Part shown: in pieces, positions 16,259 to 24,394 of the stretch | Layout: every line of letters begins with the position of its first letter | How positions within the stretch are numbered: position 1 is the stretch's first letter | Origin: Oscillospiraceae bacterium | GTDB lineage: Bacteria > Bacillota > Clostridia > Oscillospirales > CAG-272 | Length of the DNA stretch: 36,907 bases | Assembly: GCA_015064555.1 (NCBI GenBank) | Contig: SVRZ01000026.1 | Coordinates: 1 to 36,907 of the forward strand | Direction of reading: 5' to 3' | Translations under genes and position numbers: made by a program | Notes under the pieces: generated by a model | What the model was told of the DNA's origin: nothing | Databases searched by the model: none | What the model saw: the letters and a program-made list of their open reading frames with translations, nothing else

Positions 16259-17014
16259 ATGCGATTTCACGTAATGACGCTTTTCCCCGAGCTCATAAAG
16301 AACGTTCTCGGTGAAAGCATTATAGGCAGAGCACAAAAGGAGGGACTTATATCCCTCAGATGCTACAACATACGCGACTGGTCGGAGGATAAGCACCGCA
16401 AGACGGACGACACGCCATTTGGCGGAGGTATGGGAATGGTTATGACCTGCCAGCCGATCTTCGACTGCTTCGATGCTCTGCACCGCGAGATCCCCGAGGG
16501 CTCGAGGTCGCGGGTGATATATATGTCGCCCAAGGGCAGACATTTCACACACGATGTTGCGCGTGAGCTCTCCGCATATGACGATCTTATATTCCTGTGC
16601 GGTCACTACGAGGGAGTCGATCAACGAGTAATAGACGAGCTTGTCGATGACGAGATATCCATCGGAGATTACGTTGTCACCGGCGGAGAGATCCCCGCCT
16701 GCATAGTCATTGACGCCACCTCCCGCCTGATAGACGGCGTGCTCGCATCCGAGGAATGTCATATGGATGAATCGGTCGCCTCGGGAATACTCGAATATCC
16801 TCAGTACACAAAGCCGCGAAGCTTCCGCGGGCTTGACGTTCCCGAGGTCCTTCTCTCGGGTGACCACAAAAAGATAGCGCGCTGGAGACTTGAGCAGGCG
16901 GTTGCCATAACCAAGGAAAGGCGGCCTGACCTTCTGCTTATGCACCCCGAGTTTGAGGAGTTGCTCAAGCCGCGCGAAAAGAAAAGACGCAAAAAGACGG
17001 AGGATAAACAATGA
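16259..17014 (+). CDS. trmD: tRNA (guanine-N1)-methyltransferase TrmD
   Basis: A 251-residue SPOUT methyltransferase that makes m1G37 in tRNAs and prevents frameshifting. Family motifs: MTLFPELI near the N-terminus, GGGMGMVM, the trefoil-knot SAM-binding segments LCGHYEGVDQRVID and ISIGDYVVTGGE, and LEYPQYTKP. The start chosen is ATG 16259 because MRFHVMTLFPE matches the usual protein start. A TTG at 16253 overlapping the rimM stop is possible. Neither has a good ribosome-binding site, so translation is probably coupled to rimM. The stop overlaps the next ATG (ATGA). Confidence 0.95.
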   Translation: MRFHVMTLFPELIKNVLGESIIGRAQKEGLISLRCYNIRDWSEDKHRKTDDTPFGGGMGMVMTCQPIFDCFDALHREIPEGSRSRVIYMSPKGRHFTHDVARELSAYDDLIFLCGHYEGVDQRVIDELVDDEISIGDYVVTGGEIPACIVIDATSRLIDGVLASEECHMDESVASGILEYPQYTKPRSFRGLDVPEVLLSGDHKKIARWRLEQAVAITKERRPDLLLMHPEFEELLKPREKKRRKKTEDKQ

Positions 17015-18870
17015 AAGGCTCAAAGCTTATCGATCTGCTTTTCGGATATGAAAGAATAGAGTCCTCATTTGACGAAAGCCACGTGGCGCGCGCCGAGAGA
17101 CGCTTTGCCGAAAGAAGCATCTCCGGAGTTGGTTCAAGCTACGCAAAAAGGATATTGTCGCACCCCGTGTCGCGATTTTTTGCTAAGCTGTCCAATTCCT
17201 TCTCGCTCGCACCCGTAAGAAATTACGGAGTGTTCTTCCTCTCATTCGGACTTGCTACACTGTTTTTGAATTTTGCCAATTACTATTTCAATTCCCTCCC
17301 CGGCATCCCCGCACTCGCACTCATAGTAGGCGCGGCGGCTATGCTGATCTCACTTCCGCTTTTTCTGACGGGCACTCCGCTGGCAGATTTCGTTCAGGGA
17401 CACGCATTCACCGAAAACCTTCTGTTTGACGTTCTCTGCCTCCGACACGTAAGACGAGTGGAAGCCACGGGCTCTGTCATGACCTGGCAGGCGGCAGTAG
17501 CCCTCGGGGCGATCATAGCGATACTCGGATTCGTTCTTCCGCTCGGTGCGGTGCTGATAGGCCTCGCAGCGATCATCTTCGTTGCTATGACTTTTTCCTC
17601 TCCCGAGTTCGGATTTATGATAACGCTTCTTATACTGCCCGTCTTTCCGATAATGCCTTATCCCACGCTTATCCCGATGCTTACAGTCGGTATATCAGCG
17701 ATCTCAATGGCACTCAAGGTGATCCTCGGAAAGCGAGTATTCAACTTTGAGCAATACGATCTCGTTATATTCCTTTTCACTCTCTTTATAGCAATAGGCG
17801 GAATATTCAACGGGGCGGAGGGCTCATTCGGCAGAGCGGCAGCTATGACCGTGCTTCTGACCTCATACTTTCTCGCCGCAAACATCATCGTCAACCGCAG
17901 AATTGCCGACAATGCGATAAAGATAATAGTTTTCTCGTCCGTGCCGACCTCTGTGTACGGAATAATAACCTTCTTCACAAATGACGTTCACCCGGAATGG
18001 ATAGATCCCGTCTATAGCGGAGGAATTGCCGCAAGAGCTACCTCCACCTTCGGAAACCCGAATATATATGCGGTATTTCTCCTTGTGGCGACGGTATTTT
18101 CGGTCAGCTTTGCATTCGATAAGAGTAAGAGAAATCACTCGGTTTATTACACGCTGGCATCTCTTCTGAATATATCTGCACTCGTTCTTACCTTCACGCG
18201 CGGTGCCTGGATAGCTTTGATTCTTACCGCGCTCGGCTTCATCGTTATAAGAAGCCGCCGCGCGCCAAAGATTCTCCTCGCGCCTCTGGCGATAATCCCC
18301 GTTGTGCCTCTCTTTATCCCGGATAACGTGATAGAAAGATTCCTGTCTGTCTTCAATAAAGCCGATTCGTCGATAGCCTCCCGCCTTTCTATATGGAGAT
18401 CCTCTCTCCGTATTCTCGCAGACAAGCCGCTTATAGGCACAGGTGTCGGCGATAAGGCGTTTGCCGAGGAATTCCTCAAGTACGCGGAGGACAGCGTTAC
18501 CGCGCCTCACAGCCACAATCTTTTCCTGGAGATAGGATGCGAGCTTGGCATATTCGCGCTTCTTCTGTTCGTATTTCTCATACTTGTACGCATCATCCAC
18601 AGAGCTACCTATGCGCGCTACGTGCGCGACTCATCGGTAGATAACCTCTGTACTATGTCGGGCGCGGCATTCTTCGCGCTCCTGACCTTCGGTATGACCG
18701 ATTACGTCTGGTACAGCACGTCTATGTATCTTTTGTTCTGGATAGTATTCGGAATAGGCAGCGCGACCTTAAGAATATCGAAGAATGAATACAGTGACAC
18801 TATGGCGGCGATATCGCTTCACACCGAGCACAGCGCAAACCATTCAACTGCTACCATAAACATAAAATGA
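17011..18870 (+). CDS. O-antigen ligase-like (Wzy/WaaL superfamily) membrane protein
   Basis: A 619-residue polytopic protein with a polar N-terminal region (1-70) and about 11-12 hydrophobic segments. The Wzy_C/O-antigen ligase core is recognisable: TSTFGNPNIYAVFL, LTFTRGAWIAL, the large outer loop with SRLSIWRSSLRILADKPLIGTGVG, and APHSHNLFLEIGCELG. Such proteins join or polymerise lipid-linked glycans at the outer face of the membrane. In a Gram-positive setting the acceptor would be a wall or capsular glycan, which is inference. The ATG overlaps the trmD stop by 4 nt, so a surface-glycan enzyme is translationally coupled to a tRNA methyltransferase. Two DUF4330-like genes follow. Confidence 0.85.
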   Translation: MKGSKLIDLLFGYERIESSFDESHVARAERRFAERSISGVGSSYAKRILSHPVSRFFAKLSNSFSLAPVRNYGVFFLSFGLATLFLNFANYYFNSLPGIPALALIVGAAAMLISLPLFLTGTPLADFVQGHAFTENLLFDVLCLRHVRRVEATGSVMTWQAAVALGAIIAILGFVLPLGAVLIGLAAIIFVAMTFSSPEFGFMITLLILPVFPIMPYPTLIPMLTVGISAISMALKVILGKRVFNFEQYDLVIFLFTLFIAIGGIFNGAEGSFGRAAAMTVLLTSYFLAANIIVNRRIADNAIKIIVFSSVPTSVYGIITFFTNDVHPEWIDPVYSGGIAARATSTFGNPNIYAVFLLVATVFSVSFAFDKSKRNHSVYYTLASLLNISALVLTFTRGAWIALILTALGFIVIRSRRAPKILLAPLAIIPVVPLFIPDNVIERFLSVFNKADSSIASRLSIWRSSLRILADKPLIGTGVGDKAFAEEFLKYAEDSVTAPHSHNLFLEIGCELGIFALLLFVFLILVRIIHRATYARYVRDSSVDNLCTMSGAAFFALLTFGMTDYVWYSTSMYLLFWIVFGIGSATLRISKNEYSDTMAAISLHTEHSANHSTATINIK

Positions 18871-18902
18871 TCAAAAATAAATCAATCGCAGGATGATAAA
18901 TC

Positions 18903-19280
18903 GTGAAAAAAGCTATATTTTGTAAATATAAGTTCTCAATTCTTTTTGATTTCATCATTCTATCAGTCATTTTTGCTATTTTCGCATTCTCAATTTTCTT
19001 TATAAGAAATATACTTTTTGACTCGACTACATCAGCTCGGACAGTGATTTTCAAAACCGAGGTCATCCCGGTGGAGAAGGCTCTGCCACCGAATGAAGGG
19101 GATATTCTCTACGATCCTATCACCAAGCGGAAGGTAGGCAGAGTCAAGGAAGCTTATGCCACCGAATACAACGGTGGCATAAGCTTTATAATAACCGCAG
19201 ACATTACGGCACAGCCACGCACCGATGCCCTTCGTACCGTCGGATTATGGTTTCGTTTTTACGAGGAGTCAGAAGCATGA
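18903..19280 (+). CDS. Small membrane-anchored DUF4330-like protein A
   Basis: A 125-residue protein with one N-terminal transmembrane helix (about residues 12-36), followed by a predicted beta-rich outer domain: VIFKTEVIPVEKALPPNEGDILYDPITKRKVGRVKEA. This layout resembles DUF4330, which has no known function. The start is GTG with AGGA about 8 nt upstream. The gene follows the O-antigen-ligase-like gene after 32 nt and overlaps the next gene by 4 nt (ATGA), so the pair is probably co-translated. Confidence 0.65.
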   Translation: MKKAIFCKYKFSILFDFIILSVIFAIFAFSIFFIRNILFDSTTSARTVIFKTEVIPVEKALPPNEGDILYDPITKRKVGRVKEAYATEYNGGISFIITADITAQPRTDALRTVGLWFRFYEESEA

Positions 19281-19660
19281 AAAGGATAAATTTTTTTGAT
19301 GCATTCTTTATCCTTTACACCGTTATTCTTATCATTACCGCACTGACTGCGGCATTTTCACCCGATCCCTCGGATGCGGAAGGAATAATCATAATAACCG
19401 CCGAGATCGAAGAGGATACCGATCTCAGCCGTGAAGCCGAATATATGATAGACGGCAGATATAAGACCGAGCTTCTCTCGGTCGAGGAAGGCATTATTAC
19501 CCTGAGCGCAAGAGGGAGTCTTGAGGAGGCGGGATACCTTCTCTGCGGAGCAAAATATCTCTCGATCTGTCAGCCTATCCGCATTGTATACGCAACGGGA
19601 CAGGTCGATGCTATAGTCAGTGCTATCTGCTTTGATGATGCCGATCCATTCGCTCGTTGA
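19277..19660 (+). CDS. Small membrane-anchored DUF4330-like protein B
   Basis: A 127-residue protein with the same plan as its upstream neighbour: one N-terminal transmembrane helix (about 7-28) and a small beta-rich outer domain. The start ATG overlaps the previous stop, and GAGGAG lies about 8 nt upstream; an upstream in-frame start at 19247 would overlap the neighbour by 34 nt and lacks a site. Function is unknown. Two unequal membrane-anchored partners downstream of a glycan ligase suggest an accessory role in surface glycan assembly, which is inference. Confidence 0.6.
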   Translation: MKRINFFDAFFILYTVILIITALTAAFSPDPSDAEGIIIITAEIEEDTDLSREAEYMIDGRYKTELLSVEEGIITLSARGSLEEAGYLLCGAKYLSICQPIRIVYATGQVDAIVSAICFDDADPFAR

Positions 19661-19691
19661 TGCGAGGCATAGACGCTTATGAGGCCGATTT

Positions 19692-19767
19692 TGCAAAAAA
19701 ATCATCAATTTCCTGATTTTTCCTTCCAACACGGGCAATTTCAAATGCTTTTTATGATTTTTTTGCA
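19692..19767. repeat. 14-bp perfect inverted repeat between the DUF4330 pair and ptsH
   Basis: TGCAAAAAAATCAT (19692-19705) and ATGATTTTTTTGCA (19754-19767), separated by 48 nt, with T-rich sequence after the right arm. It could end the upstream operon or form a regulatory structure; it lies just before the ptsH promoter. Confidence 0.6.
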
Positions 19768-19797
19768 TTTTATTTGCTTGTTTTTTTAAAAAAGGTA

Positions 19798-19826
19798 TTG
19801 ATTTTTATTATTTTATTTGATATACT
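19798..19826 (+). promoter_or_regulatory. Promoter of the HPr gene
   Basis: TTGATT (19798-19803), 17 bp, TATACT (19821-19826), preceded by a T/A tract. AAAAAAGGTATTG at the -35 nearly repeats the secG promoter sequence. Confidence 0.6.
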
Positions 19827-19865
19827 TGTTTCACTATCAAACACCACTCAAGGAGCGCTATTAAA

Positions 19866-20132
19866 ATGATTACCCGTAATGTCACTATGGAAAACGGTGT
19901 AGGACTTCATGCCGGCCCTGCCGCTCTCTTTATTCAGAAGGCTAGTTCGTACAAGAGTTCTATCTGGGTTGAGAAGGATGATTGCCGCGTAAATGCGAAG
20001 AGCTTGCTTGGCGTTCTTTCCCTCGGTATCACAAAGGGGACCACTATCACGATTATCGCCGACGGCAGCGATGAGGCAGATGCCGTACAGGGACTCTCCG
20101 ATCTTATCAATAACGATCTCGCCGCAAGATAA
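19866..20132 (+). CDS. HPr-like phosphocarrier protein with altered active-site loop
   Basis: An 88-residue HPr-fold protein. Numbering coincides with classical HPr: H15 (the PEP-dependent phosphorylation site) and S46 (the HPr kinase site, in AKSLLGVLSLGI) are both present. The active-site loop reads GLHAGPA: the highly conserved R17, which stabilises the phosphohistidine and contacts EI/EII partners, is Gly. Phosphotransfer in the PTS may be weak or absent, leaving a Ser46-based regulatory role as in Crh. AAGGAG precedes the ATG. Monocistronic, with no other PTS gene in the window. Fold assignment is firm; the functional consequence is inferred. Confidence 0.88.
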   Translation: MITRNVTMENGVGLHAGPAALFIQKASSYKSSIWVEKDDCRVNAKSLLGVLSLGITKGTTITIIADGSDEADAVQGLSDLINNDLAAR

Positions 20133-20271
20133 TTGCCGACGGATCGGATTTCGATCAGGATCAGCCATTGATACCGACAGTGAAGACCGCATATAAGGCT
20201 GCCGAGCTCTGCCATATCTCTATGAGCTTAATCCGCGCGTGCAGCCTGCGGACCTCACTCTAAAATTGATT

Positions 20272-20339
20272 CTTTTTTGCCGCCGTTCGGGAGCTACCGC
20301 CAAAGTGGTTTCTCTTTCGGGCGGCATTTGCTTTTTTCC
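20272..20339 (+). terminator. Possible terminator downstream of the HPr gene
   Basis: TGCCGCC (20276-20284 region) can pair with GGCGGCA (about 20320-20326), with a partial inner stem, then TTTGCTTTTTT. The loop is long, so confidence is limited. It lies upstream of the chosen uvrC start. Confidence 0.4.
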
Positions 20340-20381
20340 GAGGCGACGGACCTACATCTTCACGAAAGGCAGGTGATATCC

Positions 20382-22214
20382 TTGACGGTAAACGAATATC
20401 TTCGCGATAAAGCCAATTCACTTCCCGAAACTCCGGGAGTTTACATTATGAAGGATTCCGACGGAAAAATAATCTACGTCGGAAAATCGAAAAAGCTGAA
20501 AAACCGCGTTTCAAGCTATTTTTCGCAGAATCATACCTCATACAAGACCTCAAGGATGGTAAGCCTTGTCAGAGATTTTGATTATATACTCTGTAACACC
20601 GAGATAGAGGCTCTGACGCTGGAGAATACACTCATAAAAAAGCACTCTCCAAAATACAACATAAAGCTGAAGGATGCAAAATCCTACCCTTATATAAAGA
20701 TATCGGCAGACGAATACCCTACCCTTACCGTCACGCGCGAAAGGCGCAGCGACCGCGGAAAATATTTCGGGCCGTATCAGGGTGTCTCACAAGCGTACAC
20801 CGCGCTCGAAACGGTCAAAAAAATATTCGGTTTGCCAACCTGCAAGCGCAGCTTTCCGCGCGACATAGGCAAGGAGCGCCCCTGCATATATAAGGATATG
20901 GGACGGTGCATCGCTCCCTGCACGGGTTCCGTCACAAAAGAAGAATATTTATACCTGGTCAAGCGCGCGGCGGAGGTTCTGGACGGAAACGTGCGTGACA
21001 CCGAAAGACAGCTCACCGAGGATATGATGGCTGCCGCTGAGGAAATGAATTTCGAGCGTGCGGCGGCTCTGCGTGACAGTATTGCCGCGCTCGGCAGACT
21101 CTCCGAGAAGCAGAAGGTGGTTGCAGATTCGAAGATCAACCGCGACGTATTCTCGCTTTACACATCCGAGACTATCGGCGTTCTTGCGACTCTTTCGGTG
21201 CGCGGCGGTGCACTCGTTGCAAAGAACGAATTTATGCTCTCTGCCGCCGAGCCGACCTCGCCTGAGGATATACTTAACCTGATACTGCTTCATTATGAAA
21301 GCGGCATCAGCATCCCACGCGAAATAATAACCGATATCCCCGCCGAGGAGGATGATATCCTTCTGCTCAGTGAATATCTGTCCTTACTTGCCAAGAAGAA
21401 AATAACCGTCAAGATCCCCGAGAGAGGTGACGGACGCGCCCTGTGCAAAATGGCATATGAAAATGCACGTGAGATGGCAAAGCAGGCACAGCTTGAGGGC
21501 GAGCGCGACAACAAGAGTCTATCGCGTCTTGCTGAGCTTCTCGGCATTGAATATCTGCCTCGACGTATAGAGGCATACGATATATCCAATATCGGTGACG
21601 AGCACATAGTTGCCTCTATGGTGGTATGTGTTGACGGCAAAATGAAAAAAAGCGACTACAGAAGCTTCAAAATAAACACTACGGACGGCAGAGATGACTA
21701 CGGTTCTATGAAGGAGGCTCTCGGAAGAAGGCTCTCACACATAGGTGATTCCTCACCATCTCTCGGCGAGCGCCCCGATCTGATACTCTTAGACGGCGGA
21801 GATGCACACGTAGGGGTTGTGAAGCCGCTTATCCGGACTATGAAATTCGATATTCCTGTATTCGGAATGGTTAAGGATGACTTCCATAAAACAAGAGCAA
21901 TCACAGACGGGGAAAAGGAAATTTCTATAGCTACCGAGTTCAATGTGTACAGTTTTGTTTACAATATCCAGGAAGAAGCTCACAGATTTGCCTATTTGAA
22001 TTCTCAGGGTGCAAAGCTAAAGAGTCTTACAAAATCATCGCTTGAAAACATCAAGGGAATAGGAAAGAAAAAAGCGGCGATACTTCTTCGTGCGATGCCG
22101 CTTGGCGAATTGAAGATAGCCGAGAAGGACAAGATCGCGGCAATAGACGGAATATCCGAGCGCGATGCCGCAAATATATACGAGTATTTCCGCTCGGTAG
22201 CAAAACAGGCTTGA
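20382..22214 (+). CDS. uvrC: Excinuclease ABC subunit C
   Basis: A 610-residue nuclease that makes both incisions in nucleotide excision repair with UvrA and UvrB. Domains in order: N-terminal GIY-YIG nuclease (about 14-95, PGVYIMKDSDGKIIYVGKS), UVR motif binding UvrB (about 205-235, EEMNFERAAALRDSI), the RNase H-like C-terminal nuclease (about 385-540, IEAYDISNIGDEHIVASMVV and LILLDGGDAHV), and helix-hairpin-helix (LENIKGIGKKKAAILLRAM). The start is TTG at 20382: AGGTGAT lies 5 nt upstream and the protein then begins TVNEYLRDKANSLPETPGVY, as in the family. The open frame continues 35 codons further upstream, through a likely terminator, with no ATG. Confidence 0.93.
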   Translation: MTVNEYLRDKANSLPETPGVYIMKDSDGKIIYVGKSKKLKNRVSSYFSQNHTSYKTSRMVSLVRDFDYILCNTEIEALTLENTLIKKHSPKYNIKLKDAKSYPYIKISADEYPTLTVTRERRSDRGKYFGPYQGVSQAYTALETVKKIFGLPTCKRSFPRDIGKERPCIYKDMGRCIAPCTGSVTKEEYLYLVKRAAEVLDGNVRDTERQLTEDMMAAAEEMNFERAAALRDSIAALGRLSEKQKVVADSKINRDVFSLYTSETIGVLATLSVRGGALVAKNEFMLSAAEPTSPEDILNLILLHYESGISIPREIITDIPAEEDDILLLSEYLSLLAKKKITVKIPERGDGRALCKMAYENAREMAKQAQLEGERDNKSLSRLAELLGIEYLPRRIEAYDISNIGDEHIVASMVVCVDGKMKKSDYRSFKINTTDGRDDYGSMKEALGRRLSHIGDSSPSLGERPDLILLDGGDAHVGVVKPLIRTMKFDIPVFGMVKDDFHKTRAITDGEKEISIATEFNVYSFVYNIQEEAHRFAYLNSQGAKLKSLTKSSLENIKGIGKKKAAILLRAMPLGELKIAEKDKIAAIDGISERDAANIYEYFRSVAKQA

Positions 22215-22230
22215 TCGAAAGGAAGAGAAA

Positions 22231-22803
22231 ATGAAGATAATTACAGGAACGGCAAAGGGCCGTAATCTTAAGACACTGACGGGAGATATGACACGCCCCA
22301 CCTCCGAGAGAATAAAGGAGGCTATGTTTTCATCCATACAGTTTGATATCGAGCACAGGCGCACGCTTGACCTGTACGCAGGCTGCGGTCAGCTCGGACT
22401 CGAGGCTCTCTCAAGAGGCGCGGAGTCGTGTATGTTCATAGATTCCTCGCGCGATGCGATGGAGATCGTCAAGGCTAATGCGACAGCAACGACACTTGCC
22501 GACAGATGCAAATATCTTGTGAGCGATGCGCGCAACTACGTGCGAAAGGTGTCGGGGCGTGAGAAGTTTGACCTTGTATTTATAGATCCGCCTTATGCTC
22601 AGGAATGCTGCGCTGAGCTTATGCGCCGACTCGCCGATGGGGGCGTGCTTGCCCTCGGCGCTATAGTTGTCTGCGAGAGCGGTACAGAGCGGATAGATCC
22701 CGCGAGCTTTGCAGACTTTGAGCTCACAAAATCAAAGAGCTACGGCTCAAAGACCAGCCTGAATATATTCATATACAGAGGCACGGGAGATGACACGCTA
22801 TGA
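22231..22803 (+). CDS. rsmD: 16S rRNA (guanine-966-N2)-methyltransferase RsmD
   Basis: A 190-residue class I SAM-dependent methyltransferase acting on helix 31 of 16S rRNA. The N-terminal MKIITGTAKGRNLKT and TRPTSERIKEAMFS, motif I LDLYAGCGQLGLEALSRGA and the catalytic FIDPPYA are all family signatures. AAGGAAG precedes the ATG, 16 nt after uvrC. The stop overlaps the coaD start by 4 nt, the usual rsmD-coaD pairing in bacteria. Confidence 0.94.
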   Translation: MKIITGTAKGRNLKTLTGDMTRPTSERIKEAMFSSIQFDIEHRRTLDLYAGCGQLGLEALSRGAESCMFIDSSRDAMEIVKANATATTLADRCKYLVSDARNYVRKVSGREKFDLVFIDPPYAQECCAELMRRLADGGVLALGAIVVCESGTERIDPASFADFELTKSKSYGSKTSLNIFIYRGTGDDTL

Positions 22804-23282
22804 GTGATAAGGTTAAAAAGGCGGTAATTTTACCGGGCAGCTACGATCCCGTTACCACAGGTCACCTCTCAATGATAGAAAGGGCAGCGGCAGAATATGA
22901 TGAGGTCTACGCGGTAGTCTTCATAAATCCGGAAAAGGAATACACATTTCCGCTCGAAGACAGAGTTAAGATGCTTATGCTCGCAACCGATGAGCTTGAT
23001 AACGTGCTGGTGAGCTATTCTACCGGGCTTGTAATAGACTATATGCGCGATCACGGCATCGACCTGATAATAAAGGGCTACCGTAACGCCACCGATCTTG
23101 AATACGAAAGAAAGCAAGCGGATTGGAATCTCAAGAACGGCGGATACGAAACACTCCTATGGGAATCAGAGCCCGAAAAGACCGAAGTAAGCTCGACACG
23201 GGTAAGGCGTATGCTCTCCGAAGGCTTATCGGTTGACGGTCTTCTTCCCAAAAAAGTGATAGAGTTTATCAAAAATCGTTGA
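22800..23282 (+). CDS. coaD: Phosphopantetheine adenylyltransferase
   Basis: A 160-residue enzyme for the penultimate step of coenzyme A synthesis (4'-phosphopantetheine + ATP to dephospho-CoA). The nucleotidyltransferase motifs are present: PGSYDPVTTGH (T/HxGH ATP site), KGYRNATDLEYE and VSSTRVRRMLSEG (ISSTxIR type). The ATG overlaps the rsmD stop (ATGA). The stop codon overlaps the -35 box of the pheS promoter, so the pheST unit starts immediately. Confidence 0.96.
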   Translation: MSDKVKKAVILPGSYDPVTTGHLSMIERAAAEYDEVYAVVFINPEKEYTFPLEDRVKMLMLATDELDNVLVSYSTGLVIDYMRDHGIDLIIKGYRNATDLEYERKQADWNLKNGGYETLLWESEPEKTEVSSTRVRRMLSEGLSVDGLLPKKVIEFIKNR

Positions 23283-23307
23283 CAAACACAAAAAATAGTT
23301 ATATAAT
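23279..23307 (+). promoter_or_regulatory. Promoter of pheST, overlapping the coaD stop
   Basis: TTGACA (23279-23284), 17 bp, TATAAT (23302-23307): consensus. The leader is only about 30 nt, too short for a T-box. Confidence 0.85.
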
Positions 23308-23345
23308 ATCTTTGTTTAAATATTTATACCGAAAGGAATGTCAGA

Positions 23346-24368
23346 ATGAAGGACAGAATTGAAGCACTCGGCGCATCCTTCGCCGAGGCCATCTCAAAGG
23401 CGGTAAACGAAACCGAGCTTGAGGCGCTCAGGATCGAATACCTCGGTAAAAAGGGACATATCGCATCGCTTATGCAGAGCCTGCGCGACGTTGCGGATAA
23501 AAAGGCGGCAGGTCAGATGATAAACGCCTTTAAGTGCGAGGTGGAGGCAAAGCTCACCGAGGCACAGGAGGCTCTCAGACGTGCGGCAGTAGAGGCACAG
23601 ATAAGAGGTGCCAAGAAATACAACCCCACTCTCAATTTCTCCGAGGAGCTCGGCTCATACCATCCCATCACCCTTGCTACCCGCGAGGTGGAACAGATCT
23701 TCCGCAGCATGGGCTTCACCATTGAGGATTATGCAGAGGTGGTCGACGATTACGAATGCTTCGAGTCGCTCAATATACCCAACCATCACCCCGCACGAGA
23801 TATGCAGGATACATATTATCTTGAAAACGGTCAGCTTCTTAAGACACAGACCTCCGCGGCGCAGAATGCTATTATGAAGAAGTACGGCGCTCCCCTGCGT
23901 GCTATTTTCCCCGGCAGATGCTTCCGTAACGAGTCTACCGATGCATGCCATGAAAACACCTTCTTCCAGATGGAGGGCATGATGATAGGCGAGGATATCT
24001 CAATATCAAACCTCATTTACTTCATGAAGACTATGCTCTCTGAGGTGTTCAAGAGAGATATAAAGGTGCGACTCCGCCCCGGCTTCTTCCCCTTCGTGGA
24101 GCCCGGCTTTGAGCTTGATATCAACTGTCTTATCTGCGGTGGAGACGGCTGCCCGTCCTGTAAGAATTCCGGATGGCTCGAGCTTTGTCCCTGCGGAATG
24201 ATCCACCCCAACGTATTGCGTGACGGCGGTATCGATACCGAGAAGTACACCGGCTTTGCATTTGGACTCGGACTTACCCGCCTTGCTATGATGAAGTACG
24301 GAATTAAGGATATCAGAGATTTCAACAGCGGCGATCTTAAATCGCTCTCGCAGTTCAAGTCGCTCTGA
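23346..24368 (+). CDS. pheS: Phenylalanyl-tRNA synthetase alpha subunit
   Basis: A 340-residue class II aminoacyl-tRNA synthetase catalytic subunit; with PheT it forms an alpha2-beta2 enzyme charging tRNA-Phe. An N-terminal coiled-coil (about 1-85) precedes the catalytic domain. Motif 2 is RCFRNESTDACHENTFFQMEG, and the C-terminal GFAFGLGLTRLAMMKYGI contains motif 3. The Cys-rich ICGGDGCPSCKNSGW loop near residue 265 is a common variant. AAAGGA precedes the ATG. pheT follows after 26 nt. The short leader excludes T-box control, which is common for this operon in Firmicutes. Confidence 0.97.
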   Translation: MKDRIEALGASFAEAISKAVNETELEALRIEYLGKKGHIASLMQSLRDVADKKAAGQMINAFKCEVEAKLTEAQEALRRAAVEAQIRGAKKYNPTLNFSEELGSYHPITLATREVEQIFRSMGFTIEDYAEVVDDYECFESLNIPNHHPARDMQDTYYLENGQLLKTQTSAAQNAIMKKYGAPLRAIFPGRCFRNESTDACHENTFFQMEGMMIGEDISISNLIYFMKTMLSEVFKRDIKVRLRPGFFPFVEPGFELDINCLICGGDGCPSCKNSGWLELCPCGMIHPNVLRDGGIDTEKYTGFAFGLGLTRLAMMKYGIKDIRDFNSGDLKSLSQFKSL

Positions 24369-24394
24369 TAGATCAGGAAAGGTAGGTCAAACTA

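Noticed and set aside
15995-17023. 342-codon minus-strand ORF opposite rimM-trmD
   Set aside because: It lies antisense to two unmistakable conserved genes.
20277-20381. Extension of the uvrC frame upstream of 20382
   Set aside because: No ATG, it passes through a hairpin with a T-run, and AGGTGAT directly precedes the TTG at 20382, where family similarity begins.
23308-23345. T-box riboswitch upstream of pheS
   Set aside because: The predicted leader is only about 30 nt, far too short for a T-box.
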